Shown here one piece after another: positions 16,730-30,500 of a DNA stretch of 64,000 nucleotides. The stretch is from Muraenolepis orangiensis (taxonomy: Eukaryota; Chordata; Actinopteri; Gadiformes; Muraenolepididae): assembly GCA_027704905.1 (NCBI GenBank), contig CM051022.1, forward strand, positions 8,540,971 to 8,604,970, in the 5' to 3' direction. The notes beneath the pieces were generated by a model that was given only the letters and a program-made list of their open reading frames with translations, searched no databases and had not been told where the DNA came from. How positions within the stretch are numbered: the first letter of the stretch is position 1; every line of letters starts with the position of its first letter. A program made the position numbers and the translations under genes.

Positions 16730-18340
16730 ATATATGCGACCCCATAAAACTTCTTATGCTGCATAAAGGACCTCTTATTTATTTTATGAGAAACACGAAC
16801 AGTGTTGAAAAACAATTGACAAATGTTCAACGTCTCCTTCCTGGTTGTTCTGACACATACCGCTTTGTTGTGCCTGTGTTTGTTAAAATGACATGTAATC
16901 ATTTTCGATTTTATTTTGTCAGGGACAATATAGAACGGAGACGTCAAACTGCTCATACCATAACACTGCCAGTCAATCTGGAAAAATATGTGATAAGCAA
17001 ATAATAGCCATTTATAAATATAATGTTATCATCGCAAATATCATTTTTCTTTATCAAACATTGGACGACTAATGACATAAACTTTGAATTTATGAACCAA
17101 TATCCCTATATATCTGTATATCAAAAAATAAAGTAGCGTACAGTTTGTGTCAGTATGCTGAATGTAATATAGTCTTTAAAAAGTCAAATTCAATTGTAAA
17201 ATGTCTTGTGAGTTTGAGTCATTTGGTGTTGAATTATGTAAATATATTATAATATAAAAAATATAAAACAGCCCCATACATGGAAATATGGCAAATGATA
17301 AAGCGGGTTGGCAGCAAAAGTATGTTTTGGTGTCAACTGAAATAAACGATAGATTCTGTATATTTTGATCGGATTTCTAAATAGAATTACACAATGACTG
17401 GAGGTCATTGTGTAATAAATAAATCAAACCACAAAAAGGTACACTGCAGTTCTCTTTCATCCTTTTTTTTAAACTTTCAGTGACGTCCCCCATTCATTAC
17501 TCAAGTCCAGCAGATCCAGCTAGGTAGAGCACACACACAATACATCATTCACCTGTAGTCACAAAATATCAAATCAACTTTATGTCCCTCATTCTTTCCC
17601 CAAGCCGCCACACCAAATGTCAACAACAAACGGCAGCAATAAATATACTGAGAGATAATCAATATTTCGACTTTTTCGACGTTTTTTTCCATGTTACGGT
17701 TCAAGTTTCCGATAAACAACAAAAAGGCAATGCTATGACATGAACAACACGAGTTCACTGAAGCGTGAATGGTTCACCGTGAGAACCTCTCGTTTGTTTC
17801 AACGGGTGACAAAAAAAACCATGTAAAAAACATTATTATTATTATTATTATAATAATAATAATAATAATAATAATAGTAACAATAATAATAAACAGGTGG
17901 ATTGTCTACTCCAAGTAGGGAGGGAGTCCTTATCCCATGTAGAAGGAGTTCAAGTATCTCGGGGTCTTGCAACCTGACCCGGATAAGCGGTAGACGATGG
18001 ATGGATAATAATATTAATAATAATAATAATACCGTATGTTAGGTACATTTGATGCACTGCGTGGAACAGTGGACTACAAAAGCAAAAGCAGCTCACATTG
18101 GTGATGAAAAATAACTACGACATATTGTTAACAGTAATCCGTGTTTCAAGCTTTAGGGACAAAGAATAAGAATGTTTTTGTCTTTCTTTCTCGTCTAAAT
18201 AATAAGAGCAAAACATCAGCACACCAGAGCGATTGTTCTGTGAAGTTCGACATTTATAAATAAGAGTTTTCTAGCAGCACAGCACGTGGTGACAAATGGG
18301 ACTAATAGACTCCCTTGCTAAAAAATAAATAAACGTTCTA
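16730..18340. other. Right end of the duplication and gap before bmal2
   Basis: No gene is recognised. 16730-17875 matches 8785-10440 of copy 1, without the solo LTR and with a 200-bp copy-2-specific block at 17375-17570. That block contains a perfect 13-bp hairpin (17386-17398 with 17404-17416). 18010-18340 is unique AT-rich DNA that may include the 3' untranslated end of bmal2. Confidence 0.5.
17880..18005 (+). mobile_element. Rex3/RTE-type remnant
   Basis: About 85 bases match the copy 1 fragment starting at 10772 (tggattgtctactccaagta). They are joined to the family's 3' end (cctgacccggataagcggta followed by gatggatgg). The middle is deleted. Confidence 0.7.
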
Positions 18341-18343
18341 TCG

Positions 18344-18357
18344 CCAGCAGGTGGCGC
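18344..18357 (+). promoter_or_regulatory. CTCF core motif, forward orientation
   Basis: ccagcaggtggcgc fits the vertebrate CTCF core CCASYAGRKGGCRS at every position. It lies about 230 bases beyond the bmal2 stop codon, between the GPCR duplication and bmal2. Occupancy cannot be judged from sequence. Confidence 0.5.
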
Positions 18358-18585
18358 TGCAGGCACACCGAAGGAGTCTCAAATGAGTTTTGGCTCCAAT
18401 CTAACTGAGGTCAACCTTTTTGCCTCGGGCTCTCATTCTACAGTTATGTCAAAAGGGGCTCCCAATAGGGAGGGCGCACCAATTCACTGGCCTCATTCAC
18501 ATGGTGGCTATCCTGGCATTCAGTGCCGTCACCCTGCTGGCGTTCAGAGCCAAAATGGCCGCCGGGCTCATAAGGGCCGGCCCAT

Positions 18586-21500
18586 TTAGACGGGCCAGTG
18601 GATGTCCTCAAAGTCCGGCTCCTGGCCCATGCTGCTGTCCGACTCCAGCAGGCTCATGATGACGGCCATGGCCGCCTCGTCGCTGTCCAGGCCCGGCGGA
18701 GAGGGGGCGTCTGTCACACAGACCCACCGATACACAGAGGGACCGGCGTCAGGCAGAGACGACATGCGGGCCGCGTGTGTGGCGTGGTGGGTTGAATGCA
18801 TGCGGTTGTTGCCGCTAATGTTTGAGTGTTAGACATTATGACGTTACACTATCATACTTTACAATACACATCACACATACTTTTGCTGGACCTTCTGGAC
18901 TCATTACAGTTACTGCACTGTTCTGCACTGTATTTATGATGCTGCTGCACTACTGGCACTTTAAAATGCTTTTTGCACACAATTCGCCATCTGTATATAT
19001 CATCAGTCACTTTATTGTTATTTTTATTGTGTATAGTATAGTTATAGTATATTTTTGTTAGTAGTATATAGTAAAGTATATAGTTGGTAGAATATAGTGC
19101 TATTTATAGTATAGTATTGTTTAGTATAGTATAGTATTATTGTTGAAATTCATACTGCGGGAGGGAGCATTCCATTGTCCTTGTTGCAAATGGCAATTTA
19201 AAACATCGTGAATCTTGAAATCTTGCAGGGGTGACAGTCCCCTGAAATCATCTGCTCATTAACATGTTAATATTAACACGCTTATACGCTTAACATGTGG
19301 TGATTGCGAATCGAATCTGTGAATGCCCCTCTGAGACTAGCAACATGTACAACCAATTATTACTTTTCAGTATTATTTGGGGGAATACTACCACTAGGTA
19401 ATACTTGTGGTTTATAAAACCTCAAAATAAACCTCCCCTCCTAAAAGTTGGACATTTCTAGCTGGACCAGAAGTAAGGAGTTATATACATCAGAGCAGAG
19501 TATCATCAATGAAACAACATATTTGTGTGCGGGTGTGAAATAAAATAAGGAAACAGTGAAAACAGTGATCATAAAACCTGCTTCTCCTGACGTGTGGCTG
19601 TGAGAGAGCTCGGCCGTCCTCAGCTCAGACGGGTCTTCCGACCTCCCGGGCGTTTCCTGGTTACTGGACATCTAGAAATGAATATTAAGATATATATATA
19701 TATATATATATATAGTTTATCATATATTCACCCATCAATGAGTTATATTTGTTGCTGGACTCAAAGTTAGCAGAAAGTTTGTGCCATGCCCGTCTGAATA
19801 AAGAAAACTGCAGATACACAAAAATACATTTATGTTTCTATATTTTATAACATGAAATGTGAATTTCTTTCCCTGAACTGTGGGACGATTTCTCCTGGGG
19901 GAAAAAAAGCTGGAGCTGAGTGAAATCAAAACATTGGGTTTGTTTGATTTGTACTTCAAACGATTTTGCAACTTATTTTCCACATTGATATATATATATA
20001 TACATATACATATCAGGGTTTCCGTTAGCCGGTATTTACCGGTTTTTAGCGGGTAAAAATTATTTAAAAAACGGTCATTTAAAAACCTGCCGGTCAAAAT
20101 GTCCGGTAATAATGCTCATACAAAACTTAGATCCTGGACATTTGAGTTTTGACAGCTTTATTACTGCCCCTCCCCCCGAAAGGGTGCAATACTTATTATA
20201 GGCCCACTACTATTAAACTACGTCAAGCGCGCCCGACGAGATGCAGGTGCAGTGATGGCAGCGCTCCACGGCTATGGGGCTTTAATGTTTGCGACAGCTT
20301 GCCAAGTGCTCATTTCTGAGTTCAGCGAGCTGTACCCCGACTGGGCCACACTGGCTAATATTGCCTGTGTTCTGCCCGTGTCAAGCGTGCCAGCAGAGAG
20401 GGGCTTCTCCCTGCAGAATCGTTTGAAAACATCACTGCGGAGTCGTCTGGAGGAGGAGGGAGTGATCTTATGCGGATTGCAAGCTGCAAAGACACATTAG
20501 ACACCTTTGATTTCAGCTCGGCAGCAGAGGACTTTGCCACAATGAAATTAAGGAGAAAGCTAAAAGTTGCCTGGTAGCCTACAGGGTAAATGTGATGCCA
20601 TGTAGCCTATGTTAAAACAGACTACAGATGTTACAGGTGTTTTGAAATAGCCTCGATTTTTGCGGCTAACGAGGTTTTGCTCAATCGTTCTTGTTCGTTT
20701 TGTTGTTTGTTGTTAGGTGTACATTATAGTTGCATTTGTAATATAGACCGGTAAGTTTCGAATTTGTCCGGTAAAATTAAATCTGTCCGGACACTTAGCG
20801 GAAACCCTGATCCATATATATATAGACTCGCATGCAGAACTGCTTTATAGGGTGCGTTAGGTTTCAGACATCGTCACTCACAGTCCGGGTGCTGTGAGGG
20901 GACAGCAAGGGAGATCTTTCCGGACCGGGGGGCGGTCCGAACGGGCTCGCAGCGCCGCTCGAAGGCGACAAACTTATTCTGCTCCAGGAAGCAAGAGAAC
21001 CCAGAAGGAAAGTGAAACAGAATATATGTTAATGTGGTTAATATATGCAAAAATGCTAAATAATAAGGTCAAAAAACAGAACAGTGGTATCGTACTGGCA
21101 CGTAGATGTGTTCCGAGTGTTAGTTTGCATGATGTTACGTATCACTTATTTCTTGAGAGGGGGAGAATTGTTTGACATAACGTAAACAAAAACCCATGGA
21201 TATAAAATGTACGTGGATGTAAAAGTATACCCACAGGACCCAGAACCTTGTGAACATGTGCTGTACGTGGTGTGAAGGGGGCGTGGCTTGGTGGCAAACA
21301 AGGGGGGGTTGGTTGGGGGGGTGTTGTTTGGTTCGGCAATACGCATAGTGTACAGGTAACACCTGGGTTAAGACAACACACCTGTAGGCGTCAATGAGCT
21401 CGTTGGCGATTTGGCTTCCTATGCTGCCGGAGTAAATCATCTTCCCTGCCCCACTGTACATTATGGGCAGGATCCTCTTTGGGTCTTCTATCAAAAAAAA

Positions 21501-24500
21501 CATTTTTTATTTGATACTGACACGGGTATCAGCGGAGGCGGCGATTCTGTCCCGTCAAAATCTAACTTTATTCATAACATAACGTTTTTCATGCAAAATG
21601 GCAATACACAGTGCTTAGCAGGGGGCAACAAATGTGCATAAAACAACAATAAACCTCGACATCTTAGTCCACACACACAACTAGGATATAGGGAATTATA
21701 TAGACGTTAAAAAATACACTTTAGTCCACTTTGTGTATCCGAGTGAATTCAGATACACGTCATTAAGGAGCAGGGAGGCGTTTAGACGGCGTTTGCTCAA
21801 GGGACGCAGGCAGAGAGTGGGACACCCTGGCCACTACACTATCCTGTACCTTATGGCGTATATTCCCACCTTGTAAGGCTTTTGAACCACAGGCTTCATC
21901 ATCTTCTTTAGTGGGATTCAGCTCCCTGTGTAAAGAGAATATATTTGATGACATTTTTGATCAAATTATGTTCACTATAAAATACAAGTGTAAGTAATCA
22001 TATGTTGTGATCCATCATAGCCATAATAAAACACATGTTTCAGAGGCGTAATAGTAGGGAGGAAACCAGGTGTAGCTAATTAGGTTAATCTTGGGTCCTA
22101 TTACACTAAATGCCTATTATATCTCCTCTGTACATAGGGGTGTATGATGCGGATATGCCCATTTAGATTCTTAGTTTTTTTTGGGTTGATTTGCACTGCT
22201 CTTTTTGCTTTTTTCAGATTTCCCTTTAAGGATAAAGTTTTATCTGAAACTAAACCATATGAAGCAATACAACATGAAAAAACTGAACATTTCAAATCAC
22301 ATTTTCCAAATGCCGTCATGAAATGCATTGTTTTATTGATTTCCAAATTATGTAAGTCACGTCATTTTCAACGAAATGTGGTTTTTAAGTGTTAACGGAT
22401 GCGATACTTACGAGATAACTCTGTTACTAGACACGATGAACTCTGCTTCTTTGGTCCATGGGTTGGTGAAAGTAAACCACCGGCTTTGTAGTGAGACGTA
22501 GGGCCCATGTTTAGTTTTGAACTTGTAGCAGTTTGTCTCAATTTTCTCTTTACTTCGAAGAACTGCAAGCAGATCATGAAATTTATCAAAAAGATGAGGA
22601 TCGACCTCAAGCCAACCAACAATGCCACATTGCAATACTTACAGAAATATAGCAGATAAAAAACAGCTAGAAAACACAAAATATTAGCACGTAAACAAAA
22701 AGGCTAACAAATTAGGTATTTTTTAATCGCAATAACTAATGTGAAAGATAAGATAGATAGGAGCAACAGATAGATAGGTGTGGAGTGTGTGTGGTCGGTG
22801 GCTGGTTGAAGCAGCCTCACCTGGCCCCAGTCAGACTGATTAGAGTCTGGTTGAAGCAGCCTCACCTGGCCCCAGTCAGACTGATTAGAGTCTGGTTGAA
22901 GCAGCCTCACCTGGCCCCAGTCAGACTGATTAGAGTCTGGTTGAAGCAGCCTCACCTGGCCCCAGTCAGACTGATTAGAGTCTGGTTGAAGCAGCCTCAC
23001 CTGGCCCCAGTCAGACTGATTAGACTCTGGGGCTGCTAGGTGAGGCTGCACGCCCGTGGAGGACAGTGGTGGGTGGCGGCTGGTTGTAAAAGTAGGGGAG
23101 TGCGCTTGGTGAAGCTTGGTAAAGTTTGGTGGTGGATGGGGGTGTTAGTGAGGGCATATGCGGGCATGTAAAACCCAGACACATTTGAAGCAGCATAAGG
23201 AGATTTTGCGTAACTAGTGAGCTATACCCAGAGAAAAATGTTGCTAATTTTAAGGCCAGTTTGAGACATGTATAAGCCAATAGTTTTATTTTGGATCTCA
23301 CTGCTATCTCACTGCTAACTGCTAAGTGCTGATTATTTCAGACAAAATAAAGATCAGTGCAGTGAAATAAATCATTGATCTTGAATTGGGATTTTGGTGA
23401 GACAAGTCTATTTCTTAGAAGCTGAATTTAAGAAAATGGTCAAAATCTCATACTGATCTTAAATTTTGCTCAGTTTTGTCTAGGATAAATAGGCTAGACA
23501 AAGATAAGATCTTATTTAGAATTTTACTTTTCCCTGTGAGTAAGCACTGATTAAAGCTCAAAGAATTCTAGGTGTCTTTTTGATATATAGTTGGCTGTGA
23601 AAGCTGTGAAAGCCATCACCTTGCCTGTGTTTTTCCGCCAGGTGCGGCAGGTCGTCCTGGTGGAAGTACTCGTAGCACGAGGTGCCGAGCACCTCCTGAG
23701 GTAGATAGCCGATGACGACGGTGGCTCTGGTTTCGGGACAGAGGGGACATACAGACAAGAGAAATGGGACGAGACAACCAACCCCCACGCTACGCTATCA
23801 TTAGATTCTGATTCAGATTTGGCTTATCTGTCACATCGCATGTATAAGGTACATAAGTGTACAATGTACTGATATGTTATCGCCAGCTCCAAACATGTGA
23901 GTGTGCAAAATGTACAGAATTACAAATTATACAAATTAATAAAATGTACAAAAAATGACTAAATTCAAAAGGAATACACAAATGTACATATTAAAATAAT
24001 TTACCCGACGTGTCCCTGGCTGTTTTTAATATGTTTTCCTCCTTTTATCTCAGGGAAAAACAGCCAAACGCATTCAAGCATGTATGCAGAAACATTCCAT
24101 CCTAACACCATTTTAATTTGTGTGATGTTTCATATTTTTGGAAAAATTACGCACTGACTCTCTGAGGGGCAAGAAATTACTTCTGTAAAAATATAAACAA
24201 AGAAGAGTGGCGGTATTCGCGTTAACGCCGTCAAAACGAACCGCGAACTTTGGAAAACAGCGAGACGTCGAAAAGAATGACGTCGTCGGGGAGCTTACTG
24301 TTGGTCTACGAAAGTGAACTTTCCGTCGATGGCCCAGCGCATGACGAACTCCGTGGGCTTCACATTGACCTCGGTGTGCGGCGACGGCTGGTGATGGTGG
24401 GAGGAGCCTCCGCCGCCGCCACCGCCGCCGTGAAGGGGGTGCGCCCGGCACACGGTCACCAGGCACGTGAGACCGGAGCTCTCTCTCCCCGCCGGAGGGC

Positions 24501-27138
24501 CCTCGTCGTCCGCCGTGCCGGCGGGCCAGCGGCGCATGTAGCCCGTGCAGTGGACGGTGCAGTAGCGGTAAGAGTCTGTATGGGGGGCGCGACGGGTGGG
24601 GAGATAAGGAACAAAAACATGTTTGTTTAGCTTAGGCCATTCAAAGCAAAAGAGGGTGATGTGATTCATGCCGCCTCTGGGTGACGGCGAGATTTAGCTG
24701 GGTCTCCTACTTCTTGGCTCACTCTTCCGACCTAGGGCCTAATAATACAGGCTGAAGGCCCAATCCCATGCATATAAAATGGCTGGTTTTCGTAGCTTCC
24801 CCTTCACCTTGTCCTACAGCCTGTGTTTGAGTACTCACAAGCGGTAGCCTATTAAATGGTTAATGGACTGCATTTATATAGGTTGTTTACCAAAGAGCTT
24901 TACAAGTTGTGCCTCACATTCACCCATTCACACAGCGACGGCGGTGTCGGCCATGCGAGGCGACAGCATCATGAGGAGCAGTGAGGGACACCTCGACACT
25001 TGGCTAGGAGGCGCCAATGTATCATACTAGCAACTTTCCAGTTGTCAGACAACCGGCTCTACCTCCTGATCGACTGAGATCCCTTTAGTGTAGCCATGTG
25101 AGCCATTATGATGGCCACCACTAGAGGGCGCCAGCGGACAGTTGTTGATGAACATGTGGGCGTCTTACACATATAACGCTGCAAACTCCGACCTATTTCC
25201 CCGTTTTAAAAGGTATACAACGTGTGTTCAGCACCCATAGTGCACCTGTGCTTGTTAGACATCCGCGGCACACACACAAAGGAGGTAATGTTTACCTACT
25301 TCTGTTTCAATGCAATCAACTCCAGGTGCGCCTTCCTTCCGTCCACATTGTAGTGGAAAAATCAGAAGAAAAGACAGAAAAGTAACTTTGATTACAGCCA
25401 ATTGTAGGCCAACGGCTACATTGGCCTCAATGCGTTTGCCAGGTAGGGCTTCGTTTTGACATTTAACATGGGGCAAACAAGGGAATTCCTTATTCTATTT
25501 GAGAAAGTAGCCTTTATGCTGCTCGATCAGATTTTATACATAATTCAAGTTAAATATTTTAGAATTATGCTTATCACATGCATTCCACACATACCACCCC
25601 CCCAAAAAAAAACAAGTGAGATTTTTCGAAAATATAGCTAAAAGTGTGTCACTCACACACTGTGTACTACTAATGTATTTCTTATCAAGGTTTGTTAGGC
25701 TGTCCGCCACAGGTGCATTGCGGTTGATTTAATCAGTTTTAAGCACGTTGATCATTTGTTGACTCACCCTTGAAGCCTAGAATGTATCAGGCCCAATTAG
25801 AAAAAAATAATAATGCATATTTATAAGTCACTTGGGTATCACAGACACGGTCATGATTCAGGTCCGACAGCAGCTATGGAGCTTCCCAACTACTGTGGTA
25901 CACAGCAGAGTTGTGTGATGCAGGGCTGGCTGCTTGGTTTGTGAGTAGAGATGCATTATAACACCAATAGATTATATAGTCAAATGGGATAAATATTGGG
26001 ATTACGATTCTGGATTCTCTGGAAATCCTTTTCAGTGTGTTAATGAACCCGAGAGCGAGAGAGAAAGAGAGAGAGAAACGGGCAGCGGCCGGTCAGCATT
26101 GCGACGGCACATCCTCCAGGAAAGACCGAAGGAACGCACCCTTCTTCTTGGAAGTTCCGGGCAGCGAACTCTTGTCGTCGAGGTTCCCCGACCCCACGCA
26201 GTGCTTCATGCGACAGAAGAAGGACCGCCGGGCCCCGGTCGACAAGCAGGCCCCCGCCACGGGAGAGCCGTCCTGGAGCTTGGCGCCGGCTGGTTCACGG
26301 GACAAACAAACAGACCGCAGGAACCCCGAGAGGACAGACCGTTAGAACAATGGGAAACAGACAGACATAAGCATGCCGACACATATTTGGACAAACCAGT
26401 GGGGGATTAAATGAAGAGATATAAGGACAAAATGATGTTATAGTATTGTGTCGTATATAGTATAGCATATAGTAGGTAGTATATAGTGTTGTTTATAGTA
26501 TAGTATATAGCAGGTAGTATATAGTGTTGTTTATAGTATAGTATTGTATATTATAGTATTGCATCGTTTAGTATAGTATTGTATTGTTGTCCATACTGCG
26601 GGAGGGAAGGGGGAGTAAGCATTTCTTTGTACTTGTTACACATAACAAATGTAGTTCAATCTTGAAGGGAAACAAATGGATAAACAGCAAGACAAAGCAA
26701 CTAACGCCACTAACTTCTGGCGTCGACGAGGCGTTCGCGGGGGAACTCCGAGGCCGACAGTTGCTCCTTGACCTTGGTGATGTCCTTGGGGTGGAGGAAG
26801 TGGAACAGACTCTGGCCCCTGAGCTCCAACTGTGAACCCAACAAATAGGAAAACATGTTTCCCTTGATCCTCTTCCACACAAAGACTGCTTCATTGTATA
26901 CCTAAGTCTGACCCAAAAGACTGTGTTCCACGAAAGGTTCATTTAATATGCGCGAGACAATCGGAATTCCAAATTTGTTTAGAAAATGTACACTGCAGTT
27001 GAAAATTGAACCCCCCCCGCGCAAATGACATTCTGGCCTCCCACCTGGCTGAAGTTGAGGACCTTGGAGACGGACTCTGAGATGAAGAGGATCTTTCCTT
27101 GGTCGCAGCTCACGGCCAACAGGAAGCCGTCAGCAGCC

Positions 27139-27170
<32 letters not shown>

Positions 27171-27487
27171 CGAGACAGAGAGAGAGTCAAGTCAAGTTTA
27201 TTGTCACTTCACAGTTTAAAGTATAAAGCAGTGGTGTGAAAATCTTATGTGCAATACCCAACGACAGACAGCAGTTATAAAAAATAAGATAAAAATAGAT
27301 AAAAATAGAATAAAGTTAAAAAATAAAAATGCAATTTATAAAATGCAATATATCGGCACAGAAAAAGAGCAATATGTATATAGAGAGAGACAAAGAGAGG
27401 AAGTAGGCAACAAAAATCGGCTGCACGATCCACCACATTGCCACTCGTTCTAGTTTGGTGGCTTCACGCTGCTAGCGATACGCTCAA

Positions 27488-27521
<34 letters not shown>

Positions 27522-30500
27522 CTCAAGAGGGGCATCTTCTGTAGCATCTTGCAGCACATCTCAAGAGGGGCATCTTCTCAAGACATCTCAAGAGGGCCGT
27601 CTCAGGTAGCGTCAAGTGTGACAAGAACACCTACCCTGAGCACCATGTGCTTGAGGTCTTCTTCGGGCAGGAACGAAGGCTTGCGGGCGCTACTGTCAGG
27701 GAAGGTGCTCATCGTACCTGCTGAGAAGACCCAGGAGCACACCCGTGAACACAGGAGGATCGCACATCGATACGTACAGTGCGATGATCGGGCCAGACGG
27801 GTGTGCGGGCGGATACCGTTTAGCGCCTTCAGGTGCTGCACAGCGGCCCGCAGCACGGTGAGCTTGTCCAGTTTGCGGGGCGCGGCGCTGGAGGAGGGCA
27901 GCATGGCGGCCAGCTCTTCAATCAGGTGGTTCATCTTGTCTCGCCTCCGCTTCTCCATCTGCCGGTGAGGCTCCCTGGCGGCGAGAGAGAGATCGGAGAA
28001 CAGTCGCCTCGATGAGCCCCGCTTATAAAATCAAAATCTGGAGGATTGAATCCTCTTTATAAGTCACATATATTAAACACATTGACATTTGTTTCACTGC
28101 GCAGCTATTTTTATATACAGGGCACGGGGAGAGGTGTAGTCGTCTGGTGCTTTGCTTAAGGGAACACCCGGGAGTGCCCGGGTGTTTCAGGGTCTAGAAC
28201 TGGCGACCTTCCGGTTCAGAAGCTAAGTCCCAACAGACTGAGCTAGCCTGCCGCCCAAGGCTTCAAGGGTTGAAGCGATCGTTTAACGGAAACTTTATTG
28301 ACGGGGGGGAGCCTTCGTGTTTTGTTCAATGAAGGTCATGCCGCAGTATCAGCTGTATGTACAAAATAAACATTGTTTTTTCTAAGGAATTCTACCTGCT
28401 TACGTCATCCCCCATCTCATAGTCAAGGCTTTGGCTTCAAAAATCTAACAAAATTCGAAATGCACAATCATTCTCCGTCAAAATTCTCAGCATTAGATAA
28501 AGCGTATTAAATTTCATACCAATAAACACAAATTATCAACTTAATCCATATTATAAAAATAACACAATAATTATTATTTTATTATTATACCAAGTCCCAC
28601 ACACTGCCCATCTCATGCACAGACACACACAAATATGCATATATCGTATGTTGTATAGCATACACACATTTATACATTACCATATCTTTTTGTTCTATAT
28701 TTTTTCTTGTTTCCGGATGGTATACTTATATTACTAATACTAATATTTATCCCAACTCATTGTAAATACTGTTGCATTCCATCCATCCATCCATCGTCTA
28801 CCACTTATCCGTGGTCGGTTGCGTTCTGCCTTCTGGCTCAGTTCTCTTTTGGTTACAACAGTGCGGTAAAGGGCACCCAATACCGCTCCCGCTGCACCTA
28901 TTCTCCAGTCAATCTCACGCTCCATCCTCCCCTCACTCGAGAACAAGACCTAGAGATACTTGAACTCCTTCACTTGGGATAAGGACTCACTCCCTACTTG
29001 GAGTAGACAATCCACCGGTATCCTGCTGAGAACCATGGCCTCAGATTTGGAGGTGCTGATGCTCATCCCAGCCGCTTCACACTCAAACCGATCCAGTGAG
29101 TGCTGAAGGTCACATACTGATGACGCAAACAGGACCACATCATCTGCAAACAGCAGCGATTAAATCCTGAGCCCACCACACTGAAACCCCTCCCTTCCAT
29201 GACTACGCCTTGAAATCCTGTCCATGAAAATCACAAACAGGATGGGCCCTGGCGGAGGCCAACACCCACTGAGAACAGGCCCGACTTACTATAGAGAATC
29301 CGGACACAGCTCTTGCTTTGGGAGTACAGAGAATGGATGGCCCTCAATAGTGACCCCGCACCCCATACTCCCGCAGCACCCCCCACAGTATTTCCAGAGG
29401 GATCCGATCATATGCCTTCTCCAAATCCACAAAACACATGTAGACCGGATGGGCATACTCCCAAGCCCCCTCCAGGATCCTTGCAAGAGTGAAAAGCTGG
29501 TCCGTTGTTCCACGACCAGGGCGGAATCCGCATTGTTCCTCTTCAATCTGAGGTTCCACTATTGGCCGAACCCTCCTTTCCAGCACCTTGGAGTAGACTT
29601 TCCCAGGGAGGCTGAGTAATGTAATTCATAATGCGGCCCCTGTAACTGGTACACACCCTCTGGTCCCCCTTTTTGAACAGGGGTACCACCACCCCCGTTT
29701 GCCACTCCTCAGGCACCGTCCCAGACTTCCACGCAATGTTGAAAAGACGTGTCATCCATGACAGCCCCTCAACACCCAGAGCCTTCAGCATTTCTGGACG
29801 GATCTCATCAACCCCTGTGGCTTTGCCACTGTGGAGATGTTTGACTACCGCAGTGACTTCCTCCAGGGAGATTGATGTTTGTCGTCCTTCATCCTCCAGC
29901 TCTGTCTCTACCGTTGAGGGTGGGTTAGTTGGGTTAAGAAGTTCCTCAAAGTGCTCTTTTCACCGCCCGATCACCTCCTCAGTTGAGGTAATGTTGAGTT
30001 GTAAAGTTGAGCAATGTCCCAGCTTTACTGTACACAGCTTGGATGGATCCACGCTTCCCCCTCCTGAGGCGCCGGATTGTTTGCCAGAAATGTTTTGGTG
30101 CCGACTGAAAGTCCTTCTCCATGGCTTCTCCGAATTCCTCCCACACCCGCTGCTTTGCCTCCGCTACGGCTGAGGCTGCCATCCTCTTGGCCTGTCGATA
30201 CCTCGCAACTGAGTCCGGAGTCTCACAGGCTAAAATACTTCTTCAGTCGGACGGCTGTTGCATTGACTTTATATATTTCATATATTTGTATATACATCGT
30301 TTATTGTAGTTTTTCGATTTTCTATTGTATTTTGCCCACTTTCTTTAAGGCACTGCCACTTTAATTTCCCTGCATATCCTGTATGTGGAGGTGACAAATA
30401 AAGTTCTTGACTCTTGAATCTTGATTATCATATCTTTAAGCATGTTCAAAATCCAAAAAAAATAAAAATACAAAAATTAGCAGGCTGACCTATCCATCTA

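Larger units (their letters stand above)
11143..18030 (+). repeat. Tandem duplication, copy 2 (about 6.9 kb)
   Basis: This is the second unit in head-to-tail orientation with copy 1. It carries a Ty3/gypsy fragment (about 11226-12105) near its left end and about 200 bp of extra sequence at 17375-17570. It lacks the three blocks listed for copy 1. By eye the shared non-coding DNA differs by only a few percent, apart from microsatellite length, so the duplication is recent. The right end is blurred by (AAT)n and a Rex3-like remnant near 17880-18010. Confidence 0.85.

Noticed and set aside
22802..23031. CRISPR array suggested by regular repeats
   Set aside because: The 45-bp units are contiguous with no variable spacers, and the host is a vertebrate. 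It is a minisatellite.
24250..24630. 126-codon + strand open frame
   Set aside because: Antisense of the GC-rich bmal2 exon 24575-24299.
27438..27968. 176-codon + strand open frame
   Set aside because: It is the antisense shadow of two bmal2 exons plus a repeat. Codons and splice sites fit the - strand gene.
28163..28186. Rho-independent-terminator-like GC hairpin
   Set aside because: It is in eukaryotic intronic DNA within a SINE-like fragment and has no terminator function in this setting.
28197..28256. Functional tRNA gene
   Set aside because: A- and B-box-like segments are present, but I could not form a full cloverleaf with a clear anticodon arm. The flanks fit a tRNA-derived SINE.
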